Part shown: one piece after another, positions 43,714-54,783 of the stretch
Layout of the letters: each line of letters opens with the position of its first letter
How positions within the stretch are numbered: position 1 is the first letter of the stretch
Position numbers and translations under genes: made by a program
Origin: Metarhizium brunneum
Lineage: Eukaryota > Ascomycota > Sordariomycetes > Hypocreales > Clavicipitaceae
Reading direction: 5' to 3'
DNA length: 64,000 nt
Assembly (NCBI RefSeq): GCF_013426205.1
Contig: NC_089423.1
Span: forward strand, 2,294,001 to 2,358,000
The notes under the pieces: generated by a model
The model's input: the letters and a program-made list of their open reading frames with translations, nothing else
Database searches by the model: none
Told to the model about the DNA's origin: nothing

Positions 43714-46700
43714 ATGTCGCAATATCGCTCCGTCTCGCCGCCGTCAGGTGCCGGGGTAGTGGCCTTCAATGTCGTCGGTACATGTCAAGTACGAGTTGAC
43801 GTGAAATCACGAGACGAGTGGAGTCTGGTTGACACTCGGATCATGCATCGTCCAGAAGTTGGCTGGTCTTTGCTTTCAGCCTCCTCCGCACTTGTTCCTT
43901 CAAAACCTGCAAACAAGCAAAGGATCCTCATCATGGACTGTTCGTGCTGCGGGCCAGGCTCTTCGTCGCTGCCGGCGAGTGCCTCTTTGCCTCTTGGAAA
44001 CGATGACTCGAGGAACTCGGCTCCCCCATCGGGTGCTGTTGCATCTCGGGCAACCGATTGCGACATCGTCCAAATTCGTCCTGGCAACCAAGCCGCGGAG
44101 CTGGAAGTCGGTTGCGAGGATGCTGAAACGACCTCCAAAGAAGCTTGCCAGGACAGTTGCTGCGGAGGCAGCACCGTCGACCTTGGGCCAACAAACGATT
44201 CAGACGATGCTCCAACAGACCTCCCCCCAGTTTGCACCGACTCCTGTTGCGATGGAGAGGCAACCCCGGACATCCATGAATCCCCCCCTGGAGTCGCCAA
44301 AGAGGAGGAGGATGGGGCTTCGACTAAAGAGTCTGCTGACGATTGCTGCCGTCCTTCTCCTCCCGCTTGTAGCCTTGGATGCTGCGATAAACAAGAGCCC
44401 GTCCCTGCAGAAGAAGGAATAGTCCACTCGCCAGACAAGGACTGTTCAGATAACTGCTGCAGTGCCAAATCGGATCCCAAATCACCAGAATGCTGCCGTG
44501 GCAAGCCGTCGCCATGCTGCGACGAATCTTGCCTGGACCGCTTGGCTCTACGGGAATGTGACTCTACAGCAGGCCCAGCTTGCGGCGGGCAGAAGCACCA
44601 ACCTTGTGACCAGCACCGACTCTCGATTCGCCAGCAGTATCGTGCCCGTCTCGATGCGCTCGGATGTATCTGCCGTGCGCTGCTCGCGTTGGGGAAGGAG
44701 ACTTGCTGTGATCCCCGATGGTCTTCCACTCCAGTGAAGCCTAAAGGCTGCAGTCGCAGTCGCAGTCGGAAAGAGGCTGACCGCATTTCTATTTCATCTT
44801 GCTGCTCGAGCTCCATGGCAAAGACACAATCTACTTGCAAACGAAGACCAGCCAGACATCAGTCCAAAGCATCATGCAGTCCTCCTAGTCCAACACAGTC
44901 TGCCAGATCCGATGGTTCTTGCTGCAAGCCAATCACGAAACTTTCGTCAAAGCCCTCTCTCTTTAATCCTGAGGATCAATCCGTCGTTGGAATCGAGGCC
45001 GTGGGCTCTAGAACCAAAGGCTGTGGCAATCGTCTCCCCGCCGCTGACATGAAACCTGTCCAACATCAAGGCGATGCCAGCACAACCATGTCGAAGGAAA
45101 TCAGCGCTCGGAACAATGACATTGAACATGTAGTTCTTTCCGTTTCTGGAATGACCTGCACAGGCTGCGAAACAAAACTAAATAGAACTCTTGGGGTGAT
45201 ATCCGGAGTCAAGAACCTGAAGACCAGCCTCGTCCTTTCCAGAGCGGAATTCGACATTGACCTCAATATTGTGACTTGCGACTACGTCATGAAACATCTA
45301 GAACGAAGAACTGAATTCAAATGCGAGGTCCTTACCAACAATGGATTCACCCTCGACCTCGTTATAAGTGAAGATCCGGCAATGTTTGTCAACCAATCTT
45401 TTCCTGATGGCGTATTGGATATTACCCTCGTCAAAAAGGATGTCGTGAGAGTCTCTTTCGATCCGCTCATCATCGGGCCCCGAGATCTCATGCAAAGGCA
45501 CTGGAAAGGGCGTGCCACCCTTGCGCCCGGAAGTGATGATCCTGGACTTGCGGCGGGAAGAAAGCACGTTTCCTACCTGGGATACATGACTATTCTATCT
45601 ATAGCTCTGACTATTCCGGTGCTTGTCCTGGCCTGGGCTCCCTTGCCCAAGAGAGATGTCGCATATAGCTCTGCTTCTCTAGTCCTCGCTACCATTGTGC
45701 AGGTGTTGATTGCAGGGCCGTTCTATCCCAAGGCACTGAAAGCGCTTCTGTTTTCACGAGTTATCGAAATGGACCTCTTGATCGTACTCAGTACGAGTGC
45801 CGCGTACGTATTCTCCGTGGTATCGTTTGGCTACCTAGCAGCCAAGAAGCCTCTCCCCACCGGACAGTTCTTCGAGACAAGCACTCTCCTTGTCACATTG
45901 ATCATGGTTGGGAGATATGTTGCAGCACTTGCGCGCCAAAAGGCGGTCGAATCCATTTCCATGAGGACATTGCAGGCTGAGACCGCTCTTCTGGTGGTGA
46001 ATGGCGACACATCAAAAACCGAGACTGTTGATGTGCGGTTACTTCAATACGGCGACACGTTCAAAGTCCCCCCCGAAACCAGAATGCCAACTGATGGGGT
46101 TGTATTGTCTGGTTCCTCCGAAGTAGATGAATCTATGCTGACTGGAGAGTCGCTTCCGGTTGAAAAGACGGCCAAATCGAGTGTCATCGCGGGGACTTTG
46201 AACGGCCCTGGTACTCTGATTGTCCGACTCAAACGCCTCCCAGGCGACAACACAATCGCTACCATCGCAGCTATGGTTGACCAAGCAAAGTTGTCTAAGC
46301 CCAAGATGCAAGAACTTGCAGACAAGGTGGCTTCCTATTTTGTCCCGGTAGTTGTTGGATTAACAATCATCACCTTTGTAATTTGGGTTGCCGTCGGGAT
46401 AGCAATACAGCACAAGTCTGGATCTGGAGCAGCAGTGCAGGCAATCACCTATGCCATCACCGTGCTTATTGTGTCTTGCCCATGCGCTGTTGGGCTTGCG
46501 GTACCCATGGTCATCGTCATTGCTAGCGGAATTGCAGCTGAACGAGGAGTCATCTTCAAGTCTGCGAACGCGATTGAGATTGCACATCAAACAACCCATC
46601 TTGTTCTAGACAAGACTGGCACGCTAACCGAGGGCAAGTTGAGCGTCACCGCGGAGAACATTGTATCTGACAATCAGAACTTGTCGCTTCTTCTGGGACT

Positions 46701-47532
46701 AATCGCCGACAATAAGCATCCAGTGTCCATTGCGATTGCCAACCATCTCAGAAACAGGCATATTGTGGCAACTCCCGTGCGTGACGTAAAGAGTCTGGTA
46801 GGCAAAGGTGTTATGGGCTTGGCCGGCGACAAGACCTTGCGTGCCGGCAACTCACGTTGGTTAGACTTTGATTCTCACCCTGCGGTACGAGCTGTCGATG
46901 CTCAAGAGCATACTGTGTTTTGTTTCTCCGTCGATGGTCAATTGGCCGCCGTATTTGGCCTAAAGGATTCCCTCCGCCCGGATGCTCTACATGTGGTTGG
47001 CCTACTTCAGCAACAGGGAATCTCTGTGCATATAGTCTCTGGCGATGATAATGGACCTGTTCAAGGTGTGGCCTCCAAACTGGGAATACCCACGAGCCAC
47101 ACACGCTCCCGCAGCACGCCAGCCGATAAGCAACTCTATATCAAGCGCCTCCTGGAAGAAACCACAGAGACAAAGAAACCGGTTGTCGTTTTCTGCGGCG
47201 ATGGCACAAATGATTCAGTAGCCCTCGCCCAAGCAACCATTGGCGTCCACATGCATGAGGGCAGTGATGTAGCCCAATCTGCAGCGGATGTGGTTCTTAT
47301 GAGGCCCGGTCTTGCTGGCCTGGTGACTGTGAGAGAGGTGAGCAAGGCCTCGGTTCGACGGATCAAGTTCAACTTTGCGTGGGCCTTTGTTTACAACACG
47401 TTTGCGGTGCTTCTCGCTGCCGGGGCTTTTGTGAATGCGAGGATCCCGCCAGAGTATGCCGGCCTGGGCGAACTTGTCAGCGTTTTGCCTGTGATTGCAG
47501 CGGCGGTTCTCATGCGTTGGTCAAAGGTCTAG
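43714..47532 (+). CDS. Heavy-metal P1B-type ATPase with Cys-rich N-terminus (Pca1-like)
   Basis: Exports Cu/Cd-type metals using ATP. 1272 residues from ATG 43714; a second ATG at 43933 begins exactly at the Cys-rich region (MDCSCCGPG) and may be the real start, giving 1199 residues. No introns. The first ~370 residues carry eleven Cys-Cys pairs (DSCCGG, DSCCDG, DDCCRP, DNCCSA and similar), spaced like a metallothionein. A metal-binding HMA domain with GMTCTGC lies at about 479-485, followed by a degenerate second HMA-like unit without Cys. Then come membrane segments, the actuator TGES (about 810-813), the transport CPC motif in VSCPCAVGLAVP (about 922-924), the phosphorylated Asp of DKTGTLTEG (about 966) and GDGTND (about 1162). 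The architecture matches yeast Pca1, whose Cys-rich extension binds metal and controls turnover. Confidence 0.92.
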   Translation: MSQYRSVSPPSGAGVVAFNVVGTCQVRVDVKSRDEWSLVDTRIMHRPEVGWSLLSASSALVPSKPANKQRILIMDCSCCGPGSSSLPASASLPLGNDDSRNSAPPSGAVASRATDCDIVQIRPGNQAAELEVGCEDAETTSKEACQDSCCGGSTVDLGPTNDSDDAPTDLPPVCTDSCCDGEATPDIHESPPGVAKEEEDGASTKESADDCCRPSPPACSLGCCDKQEPVPAEEGIVHSPDKDCSDNCCSAKSDPKSPECCRGKPSPCCDESCLDRLALRECDSTAGPACGGQKHQPCDQHRLSIRQQYRARLDALGCICRALLALGKETCCDPRWSSTPVKPKGCSRSRSRKEADRISISSCCSSSMAKTQSTCKRRPARHQSKASCSPPSPTQSARSDGSCCKPITKLSSKPSLFNPEDQSVVGIEAVGSRTKGCGNRLPAADMKPVQHQGDASTTMSKEISARNNDIEHVVLSVSGMTCTGCETKLNRTLGVISGVKNLKTSLVLSRAEFDIDLNIVTCDYVMKHLERRTEFKCEVLTNNGFTLDLVISEDPAMFVNQSFPDGVLDITLVKKDVVRVSFDPLIIGPRDLMQRHWKGRATLAPGSDDPGLAAGRKHVSYLGYMTILSIALTIPVLVLAWAPLPKRDVAYSSASLVLATIVQVLIAGPFYPKALKALLFSRVIEMDLLIVLSTSAAYVFSVVSFGYLAAKKPLPTGQFFETSTLLVTLIMVGRYVAALARQKAVESISMRTLQAETALLVVNGDTSKTETVDVRLLQYGDTFKVPPETRMPTDGVVLSGSSEVDESMLTGESLPVEKTAKSSVIAGTLNGPGTLIVRLKRLPGDNTIATIAAMVDQAKLSKPKMQELADKVASYFVPVVVGLTIITFVIWVAVGIAIQHKSGSGAAVQAITYAITVLIVSCPCAVGLAVPMVIVIASGIAAERGVIFKSANAIEIAHQTTHLVLDKTGTLTEGKLSVTAENIVSDNQNLSLLLGLIADNKHPVSIAIANHLRNRHIVATPVRDVKSLVGKGVMGLAGDKTLRAGNSRWLDFDSHPAVRAVDAQEHTVFCFSVDGQLAAVFGLKDSLRPDALHVVGLLQQQGISVHIVSGDDNGPVQGVASKLGIPTSHTRSRSTPADKQLYIKRLLEETTETKKPVVVFCGDGTNDSVALAQATIGVHMHEGSDVAQSAADVVLMRPGLAGLVTVREVSKASVRRIKFNFAWAFVYNTFAVLLAAGAFVNARIPPEYAGLGELVSVLPVIAAAVLMRWSKV

Positions 47533-48061
47533 CCGGGTTGCTGAGCTACTGTGTCCGTTTGATGGGTAGATGTACGCTTCTACCTTTCAGGACAGTCGCT
47601 TCAGCTATTTTCTGTTCCCTTCGTGTAACCTCTATTCCCCGAGAAGAAGACGTTGGAATTGAGTTGAAAATGTGACTCGAGGCCGTGTTCAACCACACTT
47701 TGCGTCTTTATGGCGAGATTCAACATCTCGACGGTGTTGCTACTTACTGTGAAACTATCGCTAGACAGACGAATGCAAGCTACATATATTTTAAATACAC
47801 TCTTTCCACTCGCAGGTTTGCTCGGGTCATTGCTGATGGAAATGCGACGCTATTCTGGGCTTAATAACCCATCTCTTTTGGTAGAGGGACACGAATCAGT
47901 ACGACGTAACCAGATATCGTTGCAAATTTGGCTCTTCGCGTGATCAAGTCACCACCAGTCAAGCAGTATTTGCACAGATACATGTACCCGCGAAACTTGT
48001 CACTGCGTGTACGTGTACGTGTATGTGTTCTACGTATAATACGGAGAATGGAGAGACAAAG
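47533..48061. other. Intergenic between convergent genes
   Basis: 530 bases between two facing stop codons. No supported gene; a GTACGTGTACGTGTATGTG repeat lies near 48008-48027. Confidence 0.45.
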
Positions 48062-49773
48062 CTAGCCCACGAGCGGCCTGCTGCCCTTTGGAAGAGTGAT
48101 TTTGAAAACCAACATCTGGTGGTCCAAATTCAGTCCTGATTTATCCGCGTACGGGGTTTTTCCAAAGTTGATAAACCCTAGTCCTCGAGGATTAGCAGCG
48201 AGCCAACATGGATATGCCAACATACGCCAAAAACGTACCATGTTGAGTAATAAAGTCATTGTCAGAGGATGCGAACAAGAAGTACTCCTCTGCACTGTGC
48301 TTCCCGTCTTCGTTCTCGACTGGGACCAAAGCAATGCCCTCCCATTTCTCGTTCAACAGCCCGCCATCCCGAGGACCGCCGTTGTGCAAGCCAAATCTAC
48401 TCAGCTGCGCTTTGACGTTGAAATCGATCAAGGGGCAGACTGTCGCGGGCGTAATGTCAGACTTTAATACGCCGGCTACTACGATCAGTAGATGTTTGTA
48501 TCAGATTTTTTTTTCAGGGAGATACGGGCGAACCTGTGCTCGCAATCGACGCATTAAAGGCGTCGTGTGCAGGCCCCTTGACATTCGTCGCGTTGGAGAT
48601 GTCAAAGATGTCAACATGTCTATATATCGATTCCCAGCTGGACAGATTGCCTCCGTTGTTGGAGTCTCTCGGCAAGAAGAAGAACTGCGTGTCCGAGACG
48701 AAGTGCATGTCGGACTGCGAAGCTACGGCAGTCTTGCCAGAGGCGTCCTTGAAGGTAGGCAGCGGCACGACATACTCCCCCTGGTACACGACAGCTTGCT
48801 TGTCCTCGGTCGAGTATTGCAGCAGGCGGGTGTATTGACGGGTTTTCGAGCTCGACCCGCCGTCCTGGACAGCGGCGGATTGAAGAAGCGCCCATAGAGT
48901 CTGCCCATCCGGACTGGCCGTCATTCCCTCGAATCCCTGGTTATTCTGGCGCCCCTGGGTCGGGTTAGATGGGATAGGCTTCTTGGTAAGATTGTACGCT
49001 GGAGGGTTGTTTGACGAGAAGCTGCCACATTGCCTCCTTGTCAGTCCGAATACGGCCCCTTCAAGACGGAATACTGACCTCACAGTGCCGTTTCTCAGAG
49101 GGAGAAGAGCATTCGGCGGCGCTACGGCGGCCGTCATTCTGCCATTCTTGTCAAACTTGTAGATATACGGGCCGTACTCGTCGCCAATCCAGAAGCCGCC
49201 GTCTTTGGCGAGAACCAGTGCTTCTGGGTCGAGCGCAACGCGTTTCCAACCCGGGCCCTGTCCGCCAAAGCCATCTCCGGCGCTTGTTGCTGCTGGGAGG
49301 AGTGGGAAACCGGGATATTGCAAACCTCCCGTCTGGTCCGCGTCCAGGCCGGTCATGGGCGTGCCATCTGGGCCGGTGAGCAGAGTCGAGTTCTGGTATA
49401 CAAAGGCGACATTTGGGGGCGACGGATGAGCAGCACTCGCGCTCGTATTGGGCGTCAGTGTTACGAGGAATTCATGGACACGCGGCTGGAAGTTGATTGT
49501 GCCCTGCGTGTTCCATCCGCGGTCCGGCAAGCCGTACAGCCTGCCTTGATACTTGGGGCCGTTTTTGGACCAAGACGTAATTGCGATGGATGAGCCCAGG
49601 CTGATGGAGTCTCCAAATTTGTCCAGAGCATCGCTACGGACAAAGCCGTATCCTGCGAGCTCGTTATACGTGTATGTCTTGCCTGCGCAGGTGGTTGAGA
49701 AGACGTGATGCTGGGATACGGCCGAACCAGCAGACACGGCGAACACGGCCAGCGAAGCGCGCACTTGGAACAT
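48062..49773 (-). CDS. Secreted phytase-like-domain protein
   Basis: Esterase-like-activity-of-phytase family (PF13449), 514 residues. Four exons: 49079-49773, 48534-49021, 48239-48478 and 48062-48183. Intron 1 is 57 nt, a multiple of three with no stop, and splicing yields the family sequence NGTVSFSSNNPPAYN. The acceptor of intron 2 is a tandem TAGTAG, so two products differing by one Val are possible; its donor is the weak GTTCGC. Signal peptide MFQVRASLAVFAVSAGSAVS. Conserved propeller-like segments: YGLPDRGWNTQG, DPEALVLAKDGGFWIGDEYG, NNQGFEGMTASPDGQTLW, ISRHVDIFDISNATN-type and SDNDFITQHG. Family members hydrolyse phytate or phosphoesters, or are inactive; the substrate here is unknown. 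Confidence 0.86.
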
Positions 49774-50585
49774 CGCGGATTATTGCCAGTCGGTGCAATG
49801 GGACATGGAAACGGGCGGACAAGCAAGTACCTTGCTTTCGGGAGAGGACCAGCAGCGGCATAACGGCGATGCAGCCCTTTAAGTTGGGCGCCTGTGCCGT
49901 CTCCCAGCTCGTGGGAGACTAAACACTGCATGTCATTTATTAATCCATCCAGGGTTGTCACTGGTCAGTATGCATTGTACATATGCAGTGTTGACGGAAA
50001 CGAAAAAGCCTCAAAGCTTTTTAACCCGTCAACAGAAAACGGGAAAAGGCCAGCCTCTAAACGGAAACGGAAAAAGGCCTCTTAAAATGCTTCCGGCTAA
50101 AAGCCTAATTAATAACTTGGTGTCGGTGGCAGGGTTTGTTTATAACTTGAGCAACATCCAAGTTGAGTGGCCATGTCTCCCGTGTGCTGACGGTACAACC
50201 TGCAGATCATTTGTGGCTTCTTTTTTTTTTTGGCGTCGCGCATACATACATCAAGTTACCAATCGATCGACCCGTTGGCCCAGTGTTCAACTAATGGGGT
50301 TTCGGGCGCCGTGCACAAAAGTTGAAACAAGATTGTGAAGTGACGACATGTTGCAAGGAGGTTGACAAACTTGGCCCTCTTGCGCAGTTCGAGGCTCGAC
50401 AGAGTCTGGGTATGGATAAGCGCGGTGTAGAAGACGAGCAAAGGATTTTTAACATGTTGCAACAAGTGAAATTTATAATTATGCAACAACTCCAAGTGTG
50501 CCATTCCGTCCTCGAGTTGTACAGAACGGTCGCTGTTAATATAATACACAGAAAGCAGCCGTCTTCAACAACACAGCAGGGCTCG
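49774..50585. other. Intergenic between two minus-strand genes
   Basis: About 810 bases: the promoter of the phytase-like gene on the left and the 3' end of the RING gene on the right. It includes a T11 run at 50221-50231 and a purine-rich GGAAACGGAAAAAGG stretch. No supported gene. Confidence 0.45.
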
Positions 50586-51299
50586 CTATATGGTCTGTGA
50601 ACCGGCCGCCTGACTCGAAGACTCGGCCATGACGACTGCCTTTTTCTCCTTCTTTTGAGACTGGTCGAAGAAGGGCGTCTTGCAGAGCGGACAAGTGTTG
50701 TGTTGCCGCAGGTACCACGTATCCAGGCACGATGAATGGAAATAGTGTTGGCATGGTAAACGCCGGACCATGTCGTCGTCTTTCAAAACATCCAGGCAGA
50801 TGGCACTGTAGGCGAGCTAGTTAGCACAGGTGACGGCCTAGGATGGAATCGTATGCTTCCTCCTCTTTTTCGTTTCCGCCGCTCTAGATATCGATATCTG
50901 ATGGAGGCGGCGCGAGAGACGTACCAGACTATAACGTTGTCAAAGGAACAGGACGCCGGTGGCTTGGGCTCAGGCTCGGCCTTTTCTTGGTCGTTTCCAT
51001 AGGCACGACTTGGTGCCACGCCGTCCAGCTTTAATATGGACGCGAGTCTCTTGCGTTTTCCAGCCTCCAAGTCCTCCGGGCTGCCACCGCCGCGGTTCTT
51101 GCACAGAAGTCTGCCATGGATATTCAGCTAGCTACTCAGATGACGGTTACTCATGAGAAGAGGCAGGCCCATACCTGGAGAGCAACACAAGGACGACAAA
51201 TATACCCGCCAGAATACCGAGCACGATTCCGACTGCGACACTCCCGCCGTCGCTGGTGGGCTGTGGGTTGATGTTGTCGGGATTAGTAGATGATGACAT
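50586..51299 (-). CDS. Membrane RING-H2 finger protein (E3 ubiquitin ligase)
   Basis: Three exons (51175-51299, 50925-51110 and 50586-50805) give 176 residues. The first exon encodes a short N-terminal segment and one transmembrane helix (VAVGIVLGILAGIFVVLVLL, about 21-41). After splicing, the RING-H2 is complete: Cys104, Cys107, Cys122, His124, His127, Cys130, Cys142, Cys145, with spacing CxxC-x14-CxHxxHxxC-x11-CxxC. The second intron cuts the first zinc-binding Cys codon, which strongly supports the exon model. This is the layout of small PA-TM-RING/ATL-type E3 ligases acting on endosomal, vacuolar or Golgi membranes. Substrates are unknown. The tail after the RING is Lys- and Ser-rich. Confidence 0.88.
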
Positions 51300-53893
51300 T
51301 GTGTATTACATGCAGCGTGATGGATATTCCAGGAGCGGCGCCGTCAGGACATATCGCGCTTATGTAGCTTCGAGAATCAAGCCGCAGCATCGTTTGCTCG
51401 GGCGGTCCAAGACCAAGAGCTCGCAGCTTTTCAGTCAACACGGCGCACACCTCGCGTTCAAGGTCCACGACGTGTTCCTTTTATGCCTGATAGCAAGTGG
51501 GCAAATAAAGCCGTCCTTGCCCACCGGGCAAGCCTCCCAGGCTGGGCTCAGCGAACCGGAATGCCGATGGCTGAGATGGCCATGATGGCTTGCGATGAGC
51601 AAAGGCCAACTGGCCCAATGCTCGACTGCGAACCATCAGAGTGGATGGCCGAGTGAGCCAAGCAACGGTCGCGGCTCGTCCGCCAACCTGAATCAGTATT
51701 GATTCTTAACGCCATCCAGAACCAGACTCCTTGGCGATAACTCGACTACGTTGCGAGGGGTGGCGTGACGTGGAACAAAGGGCTGTGCATCCCGTCTTGA
51801 GTCTTGAGTCTTGACAATCCCCATGTTGCGGGCGAGCAGGGCCGGGTTGCAAATCGCCAACTCGGTGGTATTTCCGTCAACAGAAGCTCGTACAGTACAC
51901 GAGAAATACTGCCAATCGCCAAAACACAAGCCAACTCGTTGCAGCTTCTTTCAACTCCCCTGTATCCAAGAGACGGCACTGTGGGCTGAGCTCTTCTTGT
52001 AAACATCTGGTCCAAAACTACGCAGCTAATACTATAGCTACAAGCCAGCAGATGACTAGCAAAGACCCGACTTGCCTGCCACGTAATCCAGCCACGAGCG
52101 AAAAAGCCGCTCGCTAAAGCTACGACTGCCAAGGTAGTTGTATGTAGTAGAGTACCAAAGTCAAATGGAATGCGTCGGCTCCAGGTGGCGCTTCTGCGCA
52201 GTGTAGATGGACGGGACGGGTTTCTAGTGAGACACCCGGGACAACCAAGGAGTGGACGAAACAACAAAGAATGCTCAGCGGAACAAACAATGCGTCTCAT
52301 ACAAGACGGCAGGGAAACGTTTAACCTTTTAACAAGGCGAGTTATCGATCCCTCGGCTCCCCCAGTTACATGGTAGATTGCCCGCCGGGGTACAGTTCAC
52401 AACGCTTACAGCGTTCAACATGTCGGTTCTCAAGGTGGCTTAATCGGAGCTGCTAACCCATGGCTATATTCCCCGCAAGACAACGCCCTGTAGCTAGCTA
52501 ATCGACATCATCGTTCGTCTCGCTAAAATCGGACTTGTGGACGGGCGGGCGGTCGCAAAATATCCCCTTCATTTCAGCCTCCCCCCACAAACCGATAGAC
52601 AGCATCCGCAAGTCAACACTTTTCTATAACGACAAGATCATTCCATCAAGACATTACGGAGTAGTAGTGTCTAGAATAGCCGCCTCTGCCAGCTGGGAGA
52701 CTCTCCAGGAGAATCCAAGGCGCCAGCAGTCTTGCCTAGCCCCTCGTGCTGTGTTTCCGTGCCAAGCAGTCGAGACTGGAAGCATCGCCGTGCCAGTCCA
52801 GTCTTTGATTTAACAGAGACGATATTTATGGAGAAGAAGCTCAAGCCGGCCAAGTTTGTGCGAGCGCAACGCCTGGCCGGCCAAGAGTAGAGCGATCCGG
52901 CTCAGCCTTGTCGAGGTTCTGGACCTGTGGCACAACTTCGCCCAGCTGCAGCGAATCGAGAGCAATCGCCGGCCCCCCTCGCGTTGACGCAGGTGTGGCC
53001 CATGGGATGAGATGGCACGATGGGGATTCCCCCGCAGAACGTGGTGGCGCCACCCTTTGGCTTTTGCCTCCGAGACTCCCACAGCCACGGTTCTGTCTGT
53101 ATGTAGCTGGACCCTGTTGAACTTGGTGCTGTTGCTGGGCAGTGGTCACCAACGGCAGGTGACGAGGTCCTTTATCTCGTCTGTAGCGAGGAATTGGGAA
53201 CGCGGTGACGGCGCTGCATGCGTTTCCGACTTGGGAACAGGAGGATACCTCGGCGTGGCGTGTTGGTCACGCCCACGAGTATAACTACTACGTACTATCG
53301 ACTTGAGGACTCGGATCGCGTGCCGAATCACGACAAGTCTTCTGTGTCGACAGCTCGCATACAGTAGCCTCACGCTGGGCAATGGCATAATTAACACGGA
53401 TTGTGGTCCGGCAACCTTTTACCAAAGACGGACATGATATGCCAGAAGTTAGAACTGCCACGTCACAACTGGTGCTTTCCATTTGAGCAGCTTCTCCGGC
53501 GTGGCCTGATGAGATGCGCATGTGGAAATGGCACCGAGTAAATAGAGAGCAGATGGCTGTGCGCGACGTGTCATGCCATGCGGGTATCTCACCACATGCA
53601 TGCATGTCCTTGAGCTTGCCGCCCATCATGTCATCCCGCCATGCATTGCCGGTGACGTAGCTTCTTCTTGTTTGACCTTTTTTTGTTCCAGACATGATGA
53701 GAGGGCAATCGCGTCTTGTTTCACCCTGTAAGCCACCGGAAAGCTTCGGTTCATACGTATCTACCAAACACATTTATTTGTAGGAGCTTGCCCAGCACTC
53801 ACCACCACCCTCACCACTCTCAAATGAGTTTTGTTTTTTCAAAACGCCTACATCACTTGAAAACTCGTCATAAACTGCGCACAACAACCTCAC
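51300..53893. other. Divergent intergenic region, gene-poor
   Basis: About 2.6 kb between divergent starts. A 184-residue open frame on the minus strand (51746-52300) has no family character and is not supported. One 9-mer TACGGAGTA copy lies at 52655. The last 150 bases before 53894 are C/A/T-rich (CACTCACCACCACCCTCACCAC), as in fungal leaders. Confidence 0.4.
52655..52663 (+). repeat. 9-mer TACGGAGTA, copy 5
   Basis: Exact copy in the 2.6-kb gap between the RING-H2 and F-box genes. Confidence 0.5.
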
Positions 53894-54571
53894 ATGGCAC
53901 CCAAAGTCGAATGCATAAACCCTTGTTGTCCTTCTCGCAAAGTGCCAACCCCCCGACTCCGTCGCTCTGCTTCGATTTCCAGCATCCAACATCACCACCC
54001 GCCCTGGACGACTCCTTCGAGCGCCGCCATCACAGATCTGCCGCTGGAACTGATTTACAACATCTTCGACATCCTTGACCCCATCGACTGCACATGTCTT
54101 GGCCTTGCCAACCGACGATTCTACGCCGTCCTCCGCCATCTCTACGGCTCCGTCCCGCTGAGCTGTCAACGCCTCGGGCCCAATGATCTAGAATGGGCGT
54201 GGAACTGGGCCCAAACGTCCGAATCCCAATGTTCCTGCTCGACGCAGAGGCGGGGTTCGGTGCAAAGTAGAGAATCGTCACCACTGCCCTCTGAATCTCG
54301 GTCAACGGCCGTCGAGCCAAACAAGGGCCAGGGATTCTGTCGCCACTGCGGTGCCAATCGCTGCCAACTACACAGGCACCTGTATTGCTGGATGGGCGTC
54401 AACGACCACCGTTCCGAATACTGTTTCGTGGCGGAAAGATTTCTGCCTCCGGCTGACCAAAGTCCGGTGAAGCATTGCTACTTGACCAAGCCGGGCTGGC
54501 CTCGCCGGTGCGGCAAGCATCCTTCCAGCGATATCATCTCTACTCCTGGACACCATACCGTCAAGGTGTGA
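53894..54571 (+). CDS. F-box protein with a Cys/His-rich C-terminal part
   Basis: Substrate-recognition subunit type for SCF ubiquitin ligases, 225 residues, single exon. The F-box is at about 46-85: ITDLPLELIYNIFDILDPID, then CTCLGLANRRFYAVLRHLYG. The first 45 residues are basic and Ser/Pro-rich, starting with a small Cys group (CINPCCPSRK). The second half has CRHCGANRCQLHRHLYC, a cluster that could bind zinc, and ends shortly after KHCYLTKPGWPRRCGKHP. No WD40, LRR or Kelch repeats follow, so the target-binding part is a short Cys/His-rich region. Such small F-box proteins are numerous in filamentous fungi and mostly uncharacterised. The ATG at 53894 (CACATGGC) is preceded by a CA-rich leader. 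Confidence 0.82.
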   Translation: MAPKVECINPCCPSRKVPTPRLRRSASISSIQHHHPPWTTPSSAAITDLPLELIYNIFDILDPIDCTCLGLANRRFYAVLRHLYGSVPLSCQRLGPNDLEWAWNWAQTSESQCSCSTQRRGSVQSRESSPLPSESRSTAVEPNKGQGFCRHCGANRCQLHRHLYCWMGVNDHRSEYCFVAERFLPPADQSPVKHCYLTKPGWPRRCGKHPSSDIISTPGHHTVKV

Positions 54572-54783
54572 CTTGATACTTTCCATCCGTGTTTAGTTCT
54601 CGCCCGTCGTTACACCCAGACAAAGACACGAGGCCAGTCAAACCGAGCGATAATCACGGGAAAGGGAATACTCGAAAACGTCTGACACATGTACGGATCC
54701 GCATGTTGCTGGCAACACGTCGTATTGTATTATTTTTCAAACTTGTATACTGGCCAGCTTTGCACTCCAGCCAGGAGCTCCTC

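Noticed and set aside
51746..52300. Minus-strand open frame of 184 residues between the RING and F-box genes
   Set aside because: The frame opens at a non-standard start, the composition is irregular and no motif is visible; it is probably promoter DNA.
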